Below, one piece after another: positions 1 through 8,112 of a stretch of 64,000 bases of DNA; the stretch's first letter is position 1; each line of letters starts with the position of its first letter. Origin of the DNA: Streptomyces sulfonofaciens (GTDB lineage Bacteria > Actinomycetota > Actinomycetes > Streptomycetales > Streptomycetaceae). Below the pieces are notes generated by a model. It was not told the DNA's origin and did not search any database. It was given only the letters and a program-made list of their open reading frames with translations. The DNA lies in contig NZ_BNCD01000028.1 of NCBI RefSeq assembly GCF_014656295.1, positions 1 to 64,000 on the forward strand, given 5' to 3'. The position numbers were made by a program, and so were the translations under genes.

Positions 1-470
1 TCGTGGTCGACGCCGTGGCGGCGCGAGTCGACACGGCAGAGCCCACGGATGACTGGCTCGCCGACGTCCGCGCCGCCGCCACCGCTCTGTATCGGGCCGT
101 CCGCGAACACCCGGCAGCCGTCCCGCTCGTTCTGACCCGACGCACGTCCTCACCGGCCGCCTTGGCTCCCGCCGAGGCGCTGGCCGCGGCCCTTGCCCGG
201 GGTGGGCTGGACGGCCCCGACCTGCCGGCCGCCTTCCGGGCCGTCATGGCGTTCGTCATGGGCGTCGCCCAGGCCGAACTCGCCGGTCCCCTCGCTCCCG
301 GCGGCGACGCCGCACAGGCAAGCGGGTCGCGTCGCCGACCTCGCCGGGGACCAACTGCCCACCCTCGCCCGGCTGGCGGACCTGACTATGCGGCACTCCG
401 GCGAGGAGTTCACCCGAGGCCTGGAATTCGTGCTCGCCGGACTCCAGGCCGCACCGTTGCGCAGGGGTGA
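1..470 (+). pseudogene. TetR-family regulator, C-terminal remnant with frameshift
   Basis: The first ~105 codons (frame starting at base 3) read like the ligand-binding C-terminal domain of a TetR repressor: a Trp-containing start, a helix of the LADVRAAATALYRAVREHP type, then a helix with VMAFVMGVAQAEL. Near 315-335 the similarity moves to another frame, which reads ADLAGDQLPTLARLAD and EFTRGLEFVLAGL, the usual last helices of this family. A single-base indel fits best. In the second frame no stop occurs where the family normally ends, and reading continues to 774 into sequence antisense to the next remnant. The DNA-binding half lies outside the window, so it cannot be judged. A sequencing error instead of a true frameshift is possible. 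Confidence 0.6.
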
Positions 471-499
471 GGCGAGACAGCGTGGGCGACGCGGATCGG

Positions 500-890
500 T
501 CAGCCGGCTCCGCCAGTGGCGCGACGGTGGTAACGGCCCATGTGCCGGAAAAGCCGCACCGGGTCGGCGGGGGGATGGCCGGGGTCCCACTCGCGGTAGA
601 GCGCGTCGACAGTGGCGACGACGCGCTCAGAGTCCCTCCAGTCGGCGAAACCCCCGAGATCCAGATCGAACGCGGCACCCAGAGCGGGCACGCCTGCGTC
701 AAACTGCCGGCGGGCCTCGTCCCGGACATGGCGGAAGTACCGCTTCACCGTCGCGGCCCCCGCGTTGTCGGTGACGGGCCCGTGGCCCGGGACAATCGTT
801 CGAGCGCCGAGGCCGATGACCGTATCGCAGGCGGCGATCATCTGATCGACGGCGGAGGACCAGCTGATCCCGCGCACGCCCCCATGCGGT
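500..890 (-). pseudogene. Metallo-beta-lactamase-fold hydrolase, C-terminal remnant
   Basis: Reading leftwards from about 890, the frame gives a helix (SAVDQMIAACDTVIGLGA), the strand and metal motif TIVPGHGP, and then a helical tail with VRDEARRQFDAG and VVATVDALYREWDP. This matches the last ~120 residues of MBL-fold proteins of the glyoxalase II/SoxH-like type, where PGHGP carries a zinc-ligand histidine. The N-terminal half with the HxHxDH motif is missing: upstream codons to about 930 are open but unlike the family. It converges on the TetR remnant and overlaps that remnant's read-through frame. I infer a decayed gene without function. Confidence 0.65.
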
Positions 891-984
891 TCTCCGGCGC
901 ACGACCACAGCCCGGCGCCGGCATGTGACGGCGCGGGGCGCCCTGGTGGCCAGTCCGCTGTAGGAGCGCCCCGGCCGCCCCGGG

Positions 985-1695
985 TCAGCCGTCGCCGGAG
1001 GGCGCCGCGGACCGGTCGGGGCCCATCAGTTCGCTGGTGAGCAGGATCTCGGTGGTGCGACGGATATGCCGCTCCAGCAACTCGACCGCGAGTTCGGCGT
1101 TCCGGGTGGTGGCGGCCTCGGCGATCGCGGTGTGCTCCCCCTGGACGTCACGCGGCTGCGTCGCGGCGGGTCTCGCCCATCGGCGATAGATCTCCGCGGC
1201 GTCGTAGGGCCCTTGGCGCAGCTCCATCAGCAGGGGACTTCCGCACCCGGCCGCGAGAGCGATGTGGAACGCGGCGTGCTCGGCGCACCAGTCGTCGGAC
1301 AGCCTGTCCTCGTCGCCCTTGACATGCGGTGGGGTGCGCCCGAGCCGGTAGAGCGCGGCGACGACGGATGTCTCCCAGGAGAGGTCGGCGCGCTCGACGG
1401 CCCAGCGCAGTGCCGTGGTCTCCAGTTCCACCCGGACGTTGGTGAGGTCGAGCAGCCCCGCGCGGTCCAACGGGACCACGCTGAAGCCGAGTTGCGGCTC
1501 GGACCGGACCAGTCGCTGTTCCGACAGCCGGGTCAGGGCCTCGCGTACGACGGACAGGCTCACGCCGAACCGCTCGCACAGGGGGTTGACCTTCAGCTTG
1601 GTGCCGGGGGGGATCCGCGCGGCCAGGATGTCCGCGCGAATGCGCTCGTAGACGTCCTGGGAGCGGGATCCCCGCTTCGGGGCGGTCGTGGTCAC
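985..1695 (-). CDS. GntR/FadR-family transcriptional regulator (FCD domain)
   Basis: A 236-residue regulator. An N-terminal winged helix (about residues 14-75; RSQDVYERIRADIL, then FGVSLSVVREALTRL as recognition helix) is followed by an all-helical FCD ligand-binding domain (about 85-215; VELETTALRWAVE, then HAAFHIALAAG). The start is GTG at 1695 with a modest AGGAT site upstream. It is transcribed divergently from the catabolic operon beginning at 1930/2091, so it is probably the local repressor, released by a pathway acid or lactone (inference from family and position). FCD proteins commonly control sugar-acid and aromatic-acid catabolism. Inverted repeats in the 1696-1929 gap are candidate operators. 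Confidence 0.9.
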   Translation of the reverse strand: MTTTAPKRGSRSQDVYERIRADILAARIPPGTKLKVNPLCERFGVSLSVVREALTRLSEQRLVRSEPQLGFSVVPLDRAGLLDLTNVRVELETTALRWAVERADLSWETSVVAALYRLGRTPPHVKGDEDRLSDDWCAEHAAFHIALAAGCGSPLLMELRQGPYDAAEIYRRWARPAATQPRDVQGEHTAIAEAATTRNAELAVELLERHIRRTTEILLTSELMGPDRSAAPSGDG

Positions 1696-1812
1696 GGCTC
1701 GATCCTACCGATCCGGGCGATCGGCTCGGCCGGGGTGGTGTCGTGGGTGCCCAGAGGTCCGATCGAACTCACCTCCTCCTGACTGCGATGCGAAGAGCCA
1801 TCCGGCGCCCTC

Positions 1813-1878
1813 GGTTGCTGTTGACAGCAGCAACCGTCAGAGTACGATGAAAATCGATTCTTTGAAAAATTATCGATT
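1813..1878 (+). promoter_or_regulatory. Candidate promoter and operators for the catabolic operon
   Basis: TTGACA at 1821-1826 and TACGAT at 1843-1848 are 16 bp apart and match a housekeeping promoter reading rightwards. The -35 box lies in the loop of a perfect 8-bp inverted repeat, GGTTGCTG (1813-1820) and CAGCAACC (1828-1835). A second, AT-rich repeat, AATCGAT (1852-1858) and ATCGATT (1872-1878), covers the expected transcription start. Both are seen directly. Binding by the adjacent GntR regulator is inferred. Confidence 0.5.
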
Positions 1879-1929
1879 ATATGGGGGCGTTCGACGCTAC
1901 GCCCGATCGGCTGGAAGGCGCGGTGAGGG

Positions 1930-2089
1930 ATGTCGACGACAGTGACCACCGGCGGGACGGGTGGCATCGGCGCCGCCGCGGCGGCCCGGCTGCTGGGCAC
2001 TTGAGTTCCTGCTCGGCCCGGGGACAGGTTTCGTCACCGGGCACATCCTCAACGTCGACGGCGGGTTCGCCGTCCTGAAGGCGGAGTGA
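1930..2089 (+). pseudogene. Short-chain dehydrogenase fossil: N- and C-termini joined by an internal deletion
   Basis: ATG at 1930 opens a short frame containing the SDR nucleotide-binding turn TTGGTGGIG and the helix AAAAARLLG, ending at TGA 2002-2004. One base out of frame, from 2003, comes the classic SDR C-terminus: GTGFVTGHILNVDGGF, stopping at 2087-2089, two bases before the next gene. About 200 internal residues, including the Ser-Tyr-Lys centre, are absent. This is a textbook internal deletion with a frameshift at the junction. Its position suggests the operon once had its own dehydrogenase. The region still separates promoter and first intact gene. Confidence 0.8.
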
Positions 2090-2090
2090 C

Positions 2091-2906
2091 ATGCCCGCGA
2101 TCATCACCGTGGCGCCCACCGGGCCCATCGCGACCAAGAAGGACAACCCTTCCCTCGCCACGCAGCCGGAGGAGATCGCCACGGCGGTGGCGGAGGCCCA
2201 CCGGGCCGGGGCTACCGTGGCCCACCTGCACTTCCGCGACCGCCTGGACCGCCCGACGGCCTCCCGCGACATCGCTCGCACCACGATCGGCATGATCCGT
2301 GACCGTTGCCCGATCCTGGTCCAGGTCTCCACGGGGGTGGGCCTGGATGTGCCCTTCGAGGAGCGCGTTGGCCTGGTCGAGCTCAGGCCGGAGATGGCGA
2401 CGCTGAACCCCTGCTCGATGAGCTTCGGTGCCGGGGAGTTCCGCAACCCGCCGGCGGGTGTGCGCGATCTGGCGCGACGGATGCGGGAACTGCGGATCAG
2501 GCCGGAGCTGGAGATCTACGACACCGGTCACCTGGAGGCGTGCCTGCGGCTGCGTGACGAGGGGCTCCTCGAAGATCCCCTCCAATTCAGCATCGTCCTC
2601 GGAGTCGCGGGCGGGATGGCCGCTACCCCGGCCAACCTGATGCTCCTGCGCGAGCGCCTGCCGGCCGGGGCGATCTGGCAGGTGATCGCGGTCGGCAGGC
2701 ACAACCTGGAACTGACCGCCATGGGCCTGGCCCTGGGCGGGAACGCCCGCGCCGGCCTTGAGGACACCCTGTACCTGCTCCGCAAGGGCGAGCTCGCGCA
2801 CGGCAGTACGCCGCTCGTGGAGCGCGCCGCCCGGCTCGTCCGCGCCCTCGGCAGCCGGCCGGCGACGGTGGCGCAGACCCGGGAGCTCCTCGCACTCGAC
2901 CGCTGA
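2091..2906 (+). CDS. Beta-keto acid cleavage enzyme (BKACE, DUF849)
   Basis: A 271-residue TIM-barrel protein of the BKACE/Kce family. These zinc enzymes condense a beta-keto acid with acetyl-CoA and cleave it to a CoA ester plus acetoacetate. Family signatures in order: ITVAPTGP at the N-terminus, the zinc pair in AHLHFRD (~residues 44-50), QVSTG (~79), NPCSMSFG (~106), ELEIYDTGHL (~141), GVAGGMAATP, and the C-terminal GRHNLELTAMGLALGGNARAGLEDT. Length is typical. ATG 2091 follows the SDR fossil's stop, with GGAG in that gene's tail as ribosome site. First intact gene of an aromatic-catabolism-like operon. The true substrate cannot be read from sequence. Confidence 0.9.
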   Translation: MPAIITVAPTGPIATKKDNPSLATQPEEIATAVAEAHRAGATVAHLHFRDRLDRPTASRDIARTTIGMIRDRCPILVQVSTGVGLDVPFEERVGLVELRPEMATLNPCSMSFGAGEFRNPPAGVRDLARRMRELRIRPELEIYDTGHLEACLRLRDEGLLEDPLQFSIVLGVAGGMAATPANLMLLRERLPAGAIWQVIAVGRHNLELTAMGLALGGNARAGLEDTLYLLRKGELAHGSTPLVERAARLVRALGSRPATVAQTRELLALDR

Positions 2907-2996
2907 GACCGATCACCGGTTCATCGGCAAGACACTCAGGCGCCGGCTCCCACCGAGCCCGCCGCACCCCCGCACCCGTGGAACAGGAGTCAGCAC

Positions 2997-3395
2997 ATGT
3001 CCGAGCCGACGATGTCGTGGGATCAACTGAAGAAGGACGGACGGGCCCGGGGCTTTCTCGTGAAGCAGCTCTACGCCGTCACCACCGTGCCGGTGAACGG
3101 CCTCGGCCCGGTCCTCGACGTGCTCGACAAGCACGCCGCCTACCAGGTGCACCTGGAGGAGACCGGCGTGATGTGGGCGGCCGGGCCGCTCGCCAACGAC
3201 GCCGAGGACGCCTGGGACGGGGAGGGATTCTTCGTCTACCGGGCCACCTCGAAGGAGGAGGCCATCCGGTACGCCGAGGCCGATCCGATGCACCGCAGCG
3301 GTGCGCGCACCTTCCGCGTGCGGCCCTGGCTGCTCAACGAAGGCTCCGTCCAGGTGCGGGTCGACTACTCCACGGGCAGGGCCCACCTGGCATGA
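2997..3395 (+). CDS. YciI-like dimeric alpha/beta-barrel protein
   Basis: A 132-residue small ferredoxin-fold protein with a YciI-type pattern: a histidine-containing helix (LDKHAAYQVHLEETG), WAAGPLAND, a strand with FFVYRATSKEEAIRYAEADPMH, and RTFRVRPW. YciI-like domains act as small dehydrochlorinases or isomerases, or as ligand-binding subunits. The DPMH and HAAYQ histidine/aspartate residues correspond to the conserved pair of the fold. AGGAG precedes ATG 2997. It sits 90 bp after the BKACE gene and 110 bp before the FAH gene on the same strand. In this context an isomerase or lactone-handling role is plausible but unproven. Confidence 0.7.
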   Translation: MSEPTMSWDQLKKDGRARGFLVKQLYAVTTVPVNGLGPVLDVLDKHAAYQVHLEETGVMWAAGPLANDAEDAWDGEGFFVYRATSKEEAIRYAEADPMHRSGARTFRVRPWLLNEGSVQVRVDYSTGRAHLA

Positions 3396-3505
3396 GCGTC
3401 CGGTGTCGCCGGCGCCCGTCGCGTCGGTGCCGCCATCGTTCCTCCCCTCGGCCGCCACGGTCCGGTCCTGGCCGACCGATCTCCCGACGAAAGGACTCCG
3501 GCGCG

Positions 3506-4369
3506 ATGCGCATCGCCAATCTGGCCGGTCGACTCGTGATTCTCCGCGACGAGACCGCCATCGATGTCGAAGGAGCCAGCGACCACCGCTTCTCCGCCGA
3601 CCCGCAATCCATCTATGAGCGGTGGGAGGAGTTCACCGACTGGGCCCCCACCGCGGACGCTTCCACCACGGTCCGCTACGACCCTCGACAGCTGCGTGCG
3701 CCCGTGCCACGCCCCGCGCAGGTCTTCGCCGTCGGCCTGAACTACGCCGACCACGCGCGGGAGAACGGGTTCACCGCTCCGGCCGAACCATCGGTCTTCA
3801 CCAAGTTCCGCACCTCGCTGACCGGACCGTACGCCACGGTCGCCCTGCCGGGCGACACGGTGGACTGGGAGGCCGAACTGGTCGTGGTCATCGGGCGGTG
3901 CGCCCACCGTGTCCCGGCCGAGAAGGCGTGGAGTCACGTAGCCGGGCTGACGGTGGGCCAGGACCTGTCCGAGCGCACCCGCCAGCTCATCGGCTCACCG
4001 GCGCAGTTCAGCATCGGCAAGTTCTTTCCCGGATTCGCGCCGACCGGGCCCGAACTGGTCACCCCCGACGAACTGACCGACCCGGACGCGCTGGAGATCG
4101 GGTGCAGCGTCAACGGCGAGGTGGTGCAATCCGGCAGCACCAGCCGGCTGATCTTCCCCGTGTCCGTTCTGATCGAACGGCTGTCCGCGGTGCTGCCGCT
4201 GCTCCCGGGCGACCTCCTCTTCACCGGGACCCCGTCCGGTGTCGGCCACGCCCGTGATCCGCAGCGCTACCTCACCGCAGGAGACGTCCTGGAGACCTGG
4301 GTCGGGGGCGTCGGACGGCTGCGCAACGCGTTCGCCGCCGGGCAGCCTGCCGTCGGCGCCGCGCGATGA
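3506..4369 (+). CDS. Fumarylacetoacetate hydrolase family protein
   Basis: 287 residues from ATG 3506, preceded by AAAGGA. Residues 1-75 form the variable N-terminal part. The FAH fold follows: PRPAQVFAVGLNYADHARENG, then PSVFTKFRTSLTGPYATV and VDWEAELVVVIG, which carry the metal-binding acidic residues (ExE type, here DWEAE with a later VGQDLSER), and GDLLFTGTPSGVG near the end. Members hydrolyse or hydrate ring-cleavage products such as 2-hydroxy-6-oxo acids, fumarylpyruvate or 2-oxopent-4-enoate. Encoded next to an extradiol dioxygenase, it most likely acts on the opened-ring product. An in-frame upstream extension is possible but lacks a ribosome site and family similarity. Confidence 0.85.
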   Translation: MRIANLAGRLVILRDETAIDVEGASDHRFSADPQSIYERWEEFTDWAPTADASTTVRYDPRQLRAPVPRPAQVFAVGLNYADHARENGFTAPAEPSVFTKFRTSLTGPYATVALPGDTVDWEAELVVVIGRCAHRVPAEKAWSHVAGLTVGQDLSERTRQLIGSPAQFSIGKFFPGFAPTGPELVTPDELTDPDALEIGCSVNGEVVQSGSTSRLIFPVSVLIERLSAVLPLLPGDLLFTGTPSGVGHARDPQRYLTAGDVLETWVGGVGRLRNAFAAGQPAVGAAR

Positions 4370-4382
4370 CTGGAGGAGCGAC

Positions 4383-5306
4383 GTGCCGCTGCACATGCTC
4401 ACATCACTGACCATAGGTGTGCCGGACGTCGGGGCGGCCCGGGTGTACTACCGGGAGTTCGGGCTCGCGGACGCTGGCGGCGGATGGCTCGCCACCCGCG
4501 ACGGCGGGCGCCAACTGCGCTTCGAGACCGCCCCGTTCCGACGCCTCCTCGCTATGGAGATGGCAGTCGACGACCCCGACGACATCGCCCGGATCTCCTC
4601 GCGGCTGGACGCGATCGACGTGGTGGCCGAACGGGACGCCTCGTCGGTGACCGCCCCAGAACCGGTGACCGGAGTCCATGTGACCGCTCGTGTCACGCCC
4701 CGGCTGACCCAGGCCCCGGTGCCCGCGCCGGTGTACAACGGCCCCGGCGCCCCGGCCCGCGCCGGTACCCGGGCGCCGGCCATCCTGCGCTCGGGGCGGG
4801 TCGTCCCGCGCAGGCTGGGGCACGTCGTCATCGGCTCGCCCGACCCCGGGGTCTCCCAGCGGTTCTTCACCGACGGCTTCGGCCTTGAGGTCTCGGACCA
4901 GGTCAGGGACGCGGCGTCGTTCATGCGCTGCTCGACCGACCACCACAACGTCCTCGTCCAGCGGGCCCCGGTCACGTTCCTGCACCACACCTCCTGGCAG
5001 GTGGACGACGTCGACGAGGTCGGCCGTGGGGCCACCGCGATGCTCGAAGGGCACCCCGAACGGCACGTGTGGGGCCTGGGCCGTCACCACATCGGGTCGA
5101 ACTTCTTCTGGTACCTGCGGGATCCGGCCGGCACGTTCGCCGAGTACTGCTCCGACCTCGACTGCGTCGTCGACGACGAGCTGTGGGACGCCCGCGTCTG
5201 GGAGGAGGACAAGGGTCTCTACAGATGGGGACCACCGCCCCCGCCGTCGTTCGTGAACCCCGAGGACCTCGCCGCCCGCATGACCGGTGCCCACACCGCC
5301 GGCTGA
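4383..5306 (+). CDS. Type I extradiol ring-cleavage dioxygenase (VOC superfamily)
   Basis: 307 residues from GTG 4383, with GGAGGAG five bases upstream. Two vicinal-oxygen-chelate modules: residues 1-105 (degenerate, no metal) and about 140-265 (catalytic). The Fe(II) facial triad is visible as H147 (RRLGHVVIGSPD), H201 or H202 (FLHHTSWQVDD) and E254 (FAEYCSD), with spacing like BphC. Type I extradiol enzymes open catechols next to the hydroxyl pair. It lies 13 bp after the FAH gene and 30 bp before an aromatic hydroxylase: the classic hydroxylase, ring-cleaver, hydrolase set. The C-terminus has a run of prolines (PPPPPSF). Exact catechol unknown. Confidence 0.85.
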   Translation: MPLHMLTSLTIGVPDVGAARVYYREFGLADAGGGWLATRDGGRQLRFETAPFRRLLAMEMAVDDPDDIARISSRLDAIDVVAERDASSVTAPEPVTGVHVTARVTPRLTQAPVPAPVYNGPGAPARAGTRAPAILRSGRVVPRRLGHVVIGSPDPGVSQRFFTDGFGLEVSDQVRDAASFMRCSTDHHNVLVQRAPVTFLHHTSWQVDDVDEVGRGATAMLEGHPERHVWGLGRHHIGSNFFWYLRDPAGTFAEYCSDLDCVVDDELWDARVWEEDKGLYRWGPPPPPSFVNPEDLAARMTGAHTAG

Positions 5307-5336
5307 CCCCGCCGGCACCGACCGAACGGAAGCCAC

Positions 5337-6839
5337 ATGGCACGGAACGAAGGAAACGCCCGCGACAACTACGACGTCGTGATCGTCGGCGCGGGGACGA
5401 CGGGCCTGGCGCTCGCCAATCTGCTCGACCGGCGCGGTATGAGGGTCGCCGTCATCGACCCCATCGTGATCCCCTGCCACCATCCGCGCGGGGCACACAT
5501 CGACGACGAGTGCGTACGGCTGCTCCAGACCCTCGGTATGGGGGGTGTGGAGAAGACGTACATGGCGCAGACCGGCCTGGAGATCTTCAGCCCGGAGGGC
5601 GAGCGCCTGGTCAACTGGGATGTGCCGGCCCACGAGACCGACCAGGGCTACCAGTTGGACTACCAGTTCTTCCAGCCGGACCTGGAGGCCACCCTGCGGG
5701 GTCGTCTGGCCGCGTCGCGGCACGCCGACCTGTGGCTGGGATGGAAGGCGACAGAGGTACGGCAGGACGGCGACAGCACCCTGCTGACGGCACGTCACCG
5801 CAGGAACGGCAGCGTGCGGACGATCACGTCCGCCTGGGTGGTCGGTTGCGACGGGGCGAACTCGCGGCTGCGTGAGCACGTGAGCGACGGGATGCGGGAC
5901 CTGGAGGGCTCGCAGCGCTCCGTGATTGTCGACGTGCACAAATTCGTCCCGATCACCGCCCTGCCCGCCACCTCGACCTACATCCGCAGCGGCGCCCTGC
6001 CGTTCACCCACCAGCCGGCCGCCAACGGGATCTCCCGCTTCCAGTTCATGCTCATCGGCGACGACGACCCGACGCCGTTCGAGGACCCCGAAGTCATCTA
6101 TGACCTGCTGGCGCCCTACCTGGCTCCGGACAGCTACCGGATCCTGCGCACCGACGTGTACGACTGGCACGCGCGGCTGGCGCGCGGATGGCGTTCGGGC
6201 CGGCTCCTGATCGCCGGGGACGCCGCCCACCAGATGCCCCCTCTCCTGGGCCAGGGCATGTGTTCCGGACTGCGGGACGCCGCCAACCTGGCCTGGAAGC
6301 TCGCGGCCGTGGTTCGCGGGGCCGCCACGGCAGACCTCCTCGACACCTACGAGTCGGAGCGCGCACCGCACGTGGAGGACCTGATCACGGAGTCGGCGCG
6401 GCAGTCCCGGATGATCGCCGCAGCCGGACGCGGTGAGCCGATCGCAGCGACCGGCGTGGTCGACCGGCGCCACGGCCCGCTCGGACCCGGACTGGGCCTT
6501 GCCCACCCGTTGCGGGGCACGCTCTCCCCACAACCCCGCGACACCGGCGGAACGCTCATGGACGACCTGGTCGGCTACGAGTTCGCCGTGCTGGGCTCCA
6601 CGCGGGTGCTGGACGCGGTGGACACCGCCACCCGGGAGCGGTGGGCCCGGCTGGGTGCCGTCACGCTGCCGGACTTCGCACCGCGGGCCACCCGATGGCT
6701 TGCCGATGCGGGTGCGGACGCCGCGATCGTCCGCCCCGACCGCTATGTGTTCGCGGCCACGGCCGGCGCCGACGCGCTCGCTTCCGCGACGACCGAACTG
6801 ATCGACCAACTGACAGGAAAGGCGGTGGGCGTCGCATGA
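5337..6839 (+). CDS. FAD-dependent aromatic hydroxylase (MhpA/PheA-like)
   Basis: A 500-residue class A flavoprotein monooxygenase. The N-terminal Rossmann motif GAGTTGLALANLL (~residues 17-29), the DG motif VGCDGANSRLREHV (~170) and the second FAD motif LLIAGDAAHQMPPLLGQGMCSGLRDAANLAWKL (starting ~290) are all intact. QLDYQFFQPDLEATLRGRL is typical of MhpA-type 3-(3-hydroxyphenyl)propionate hydroxylases, and the length fits. It should add an ortho hydroxyl to a phenol to make the catechol used by the neighbouring dioxygenase. A C-terminal thioredoxin-like region is retained but without obvious cysteines. The stop overlaps the next start (ATGA), indicating coupled translation. Confidence 0.85.
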   Translation: MARNEGNARDNYDVVIVGAGTTGLALANLLDRRGMRVAVIDPIVIPCHHPRGAHIDDECVRLLQTLGMGGVEKTYMAQTGLEIFSPEGERLVNWDVPAHETDQGYQLDYQFFQPDLEATLRGRLAASRHADLWLGWKATEVRQDGDSTLLTARHRRNGSVRTITSAWVVGCDGANSRLREHVSDGMRDLEGSQRSVIVDVHKFVPITALPATSTYIRSGALPFTHQPAANGISRFQFMLIGDDDPTPFEDPEVIYDLLAPYLAPDSYRILRTDVYDWHARLARGWRSGRLLIAGDAAHQMPPLLGQGMCSGLRDAANLAWKLAAVVRGAATADLLDTYESERAPHVEDLITESARQSRMIAAAGRGEPIAATGVVDRRHGPLGPGLGLAHPLRGTLSPQPRDTGGTLMDDLVGYEFAVLGSTRVLDAVDTATRERWARLGAVTLPDFAPRATRWLADAGADAAIVRPDRYVFAATAGADALASATTELIDQLTGKAVGVA

Positions 6840-7663
6840 CGCGCTATGCCGCAGGACTCACCTGGGGTGAAGGCCCACGCTGGCACGACGGCGCGCTGTG
6901 GGCCTCGGACCCGCAACGTGGGGGCATCTGGACCGATCGAAGCGGCGCGTGGACGTTCACCGCGCTGACCTCGCGCTCCAACGGCCTGTGGTTCCTCCCC
7001 GACGGGCGGCTCGTGGGCGCCGTCACGACCGAGCGACGGGTAGGGGCATGGAACGGCACAGAGTTCGCCCCCTACGCCGATCTGTCCGCCGTCGCCACCG
7101 GCCCGCTCGGCGACATGGTGGGCGACGCGCACGGCGGACTCTACGTCGACGACGTCGGCTACACCGCGCACCTGGGCGAGGAGCCAAAGCCGGGACGGAT
7201 CGTACACGTCGGAGCCGATGGCCAGGCCCGGATCGCGGCCGAGGGCGTGCAGTTCCCCAACGGCCTGGCCTTCATCGACGACGGCCGCGTGCTGGTCGTC
7301 GCCGAGACCTGGGAACAGCGCCTCATGGCCTACACCGTGCGCCCCGACGGCACCCTGACCGACCCGAGGCTCTACGCCGACCTGCGTAAGGCCGCCGGCC
7401 CAGAGGCCCGTCCGGACGGCATTTGCGCGACCGCGGACGGCACCGGGGTCTGGGCCTGCACCCTCACCGGCCACTCCGTCGTCCGGGTGACACCCGACGG
7501 AGTGGACCACATCCTCGACTTCGCCCCCGGATCGCCCGTGGCCTGCACCACCGACGGGCGCTCACGGCTGTTCGTGACGGTCGCGAACAGCGGCGGGCGA
7601 CCGGTGATGCAGGCCGTCGCCGACAAAACGGTGACCAGCAGCGTCGAAGTGATCGACCTGTGA
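6836..7663 (+). CDS. SMP-30/gluconolactonase-family lactone hydrolase
   Basis: 275 residues forming a six-bladed beta-propeller of the SMP-30/Gnl/Cgr1 family. Metal-site motifs are present: GEGPRW (Glu ligand), SNGLWF, LGDMVGDAHGGLYVDD, FPNGLAFIDDGRVLVVAETWEQRL (Asn ligand) and ARPDGICATADG (Asp ligand). These enzymes open lactones using a divalent metal. ATG 6836 overlaps the hydroxylase stop, so it belongs to the same operon. A lactonase next to a hydroxylase suggests that either the substrate or a ring-cleavage product passes through a lactone. Last intact gene of the operon. Confidence 0.85.
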   Translation: MTRYAAGLTWGEGPRWHDGALWASDPQRGGIWTDRSGAWTFTALTSRSNGLWFLPDGRLVGAVTTERRVGAWNGTEFAPYADLSAVATGPLGDMVGDAHGGLYVDDVGYTAHLGEEPKPGRIVHVGADGQARIAAEGVQFPNGLAFIDDGRVLVVAETWEQRLMAYTVRPDGTLTDPRLYADLRKAAGPEARPDGICATADGTGVWACTLTGHSVVRVTPDGVDHILDFAPGSPVACTTDGRSRLFVTVANSGGRPVMQAVADKTVTSSVEVIDL

Positions 7664-7791
7664 GCGAACGCGCCGGCTCCGCGCACGGCCTCCCGGAAGC
7701 GTTCGACCCCGCCGGCGACCGGCGGTCGCTGGAGACGCTGATGGGCGCTTTGCGCGGTACGCAGCATGCTCCGGATGGACATGCCGGTTAA
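7660..7791 (+). CDS. Possible 43-residue coupled small ORF or 5' stub
   Basis: GTG 7660 overlaps the lactonase stop (GTGA) and opens 43 codons, ending at TAA before 7792. The peptide (starts VSERAGSAHGLPEAF, contains SLETLMGALRG) matches nothing I recognise. Its position suggests either a small coupled product or the truncated beginning of a former next operon gene, since the following DNA carries an MsrB remnant. No conserved motif is seen. Confidence 0.25.
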   Translation: MSERAGSAHGLPEAFDPAGDRRSLETLMGALRGTQHAPDGHAG

Positions 7792-7834
7792 CGCGAGTTC
7801 CCCGTTCGATTACCTCAGACCGTATCTGAACTAA

Positions 7835-8047
7835 GGATGGCCGTCCTTCTACGACCCGAAGGACACGGACGCGGTGGAGCTCCTCCACGACGACTCCCAC
7901 GGCATGGTCCGCACGGAGGTGCGGTGCGCCAGGTGCGGGTCCCACCTCGGCCATGTCTTCGAGGGCGAGGGCTACCCCACGCCCACGGACCAGCGCTACT
8001 GCATCAACTCGATCTCGTTGCGGCTGGAGCCGGCCGAGGAGCAGTGA
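7835..8047 (+). pseudogene. msrB: Methionine-R-sulfoxide reductase (MsrB) C-terminal fragment
   Basis: An open stretch of 70 codons reading GWPSFYDP, then HGMVRTEVRCARCGSHLGHVF and TDQRYCINSISLRL. These are the C-terminal two thirds of MsrB: one of the two zinc CxxC pairs (CARC), the SHLGHVF strand and the catalytic cysteine in RYCINS. It is preceded in frame by TAA at 7832-7834, and the first CxxC and N-terminus are missing, so no complete enzyme can be made from here. No start codon gives more than a short peptide. Its neighbours are unrelated, suggesting a rearrangement end point. Confidence 0.85.
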
Positions 8048-8112
8048 GGGCCCGGGCCGTCCGGGATCCGCGTTCCCGGCCGCCCGGAGCTCCGGGCCCC
8101 GGCCGCAGTCGG

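Noticed and set aside
4404..6809. About 800-codon antisense frame across the dioxygenase and hydroxylase genes
   Set aside because: The sense strand carries intact catalytic motifs for two enzymes; the antisense product is low complexity.
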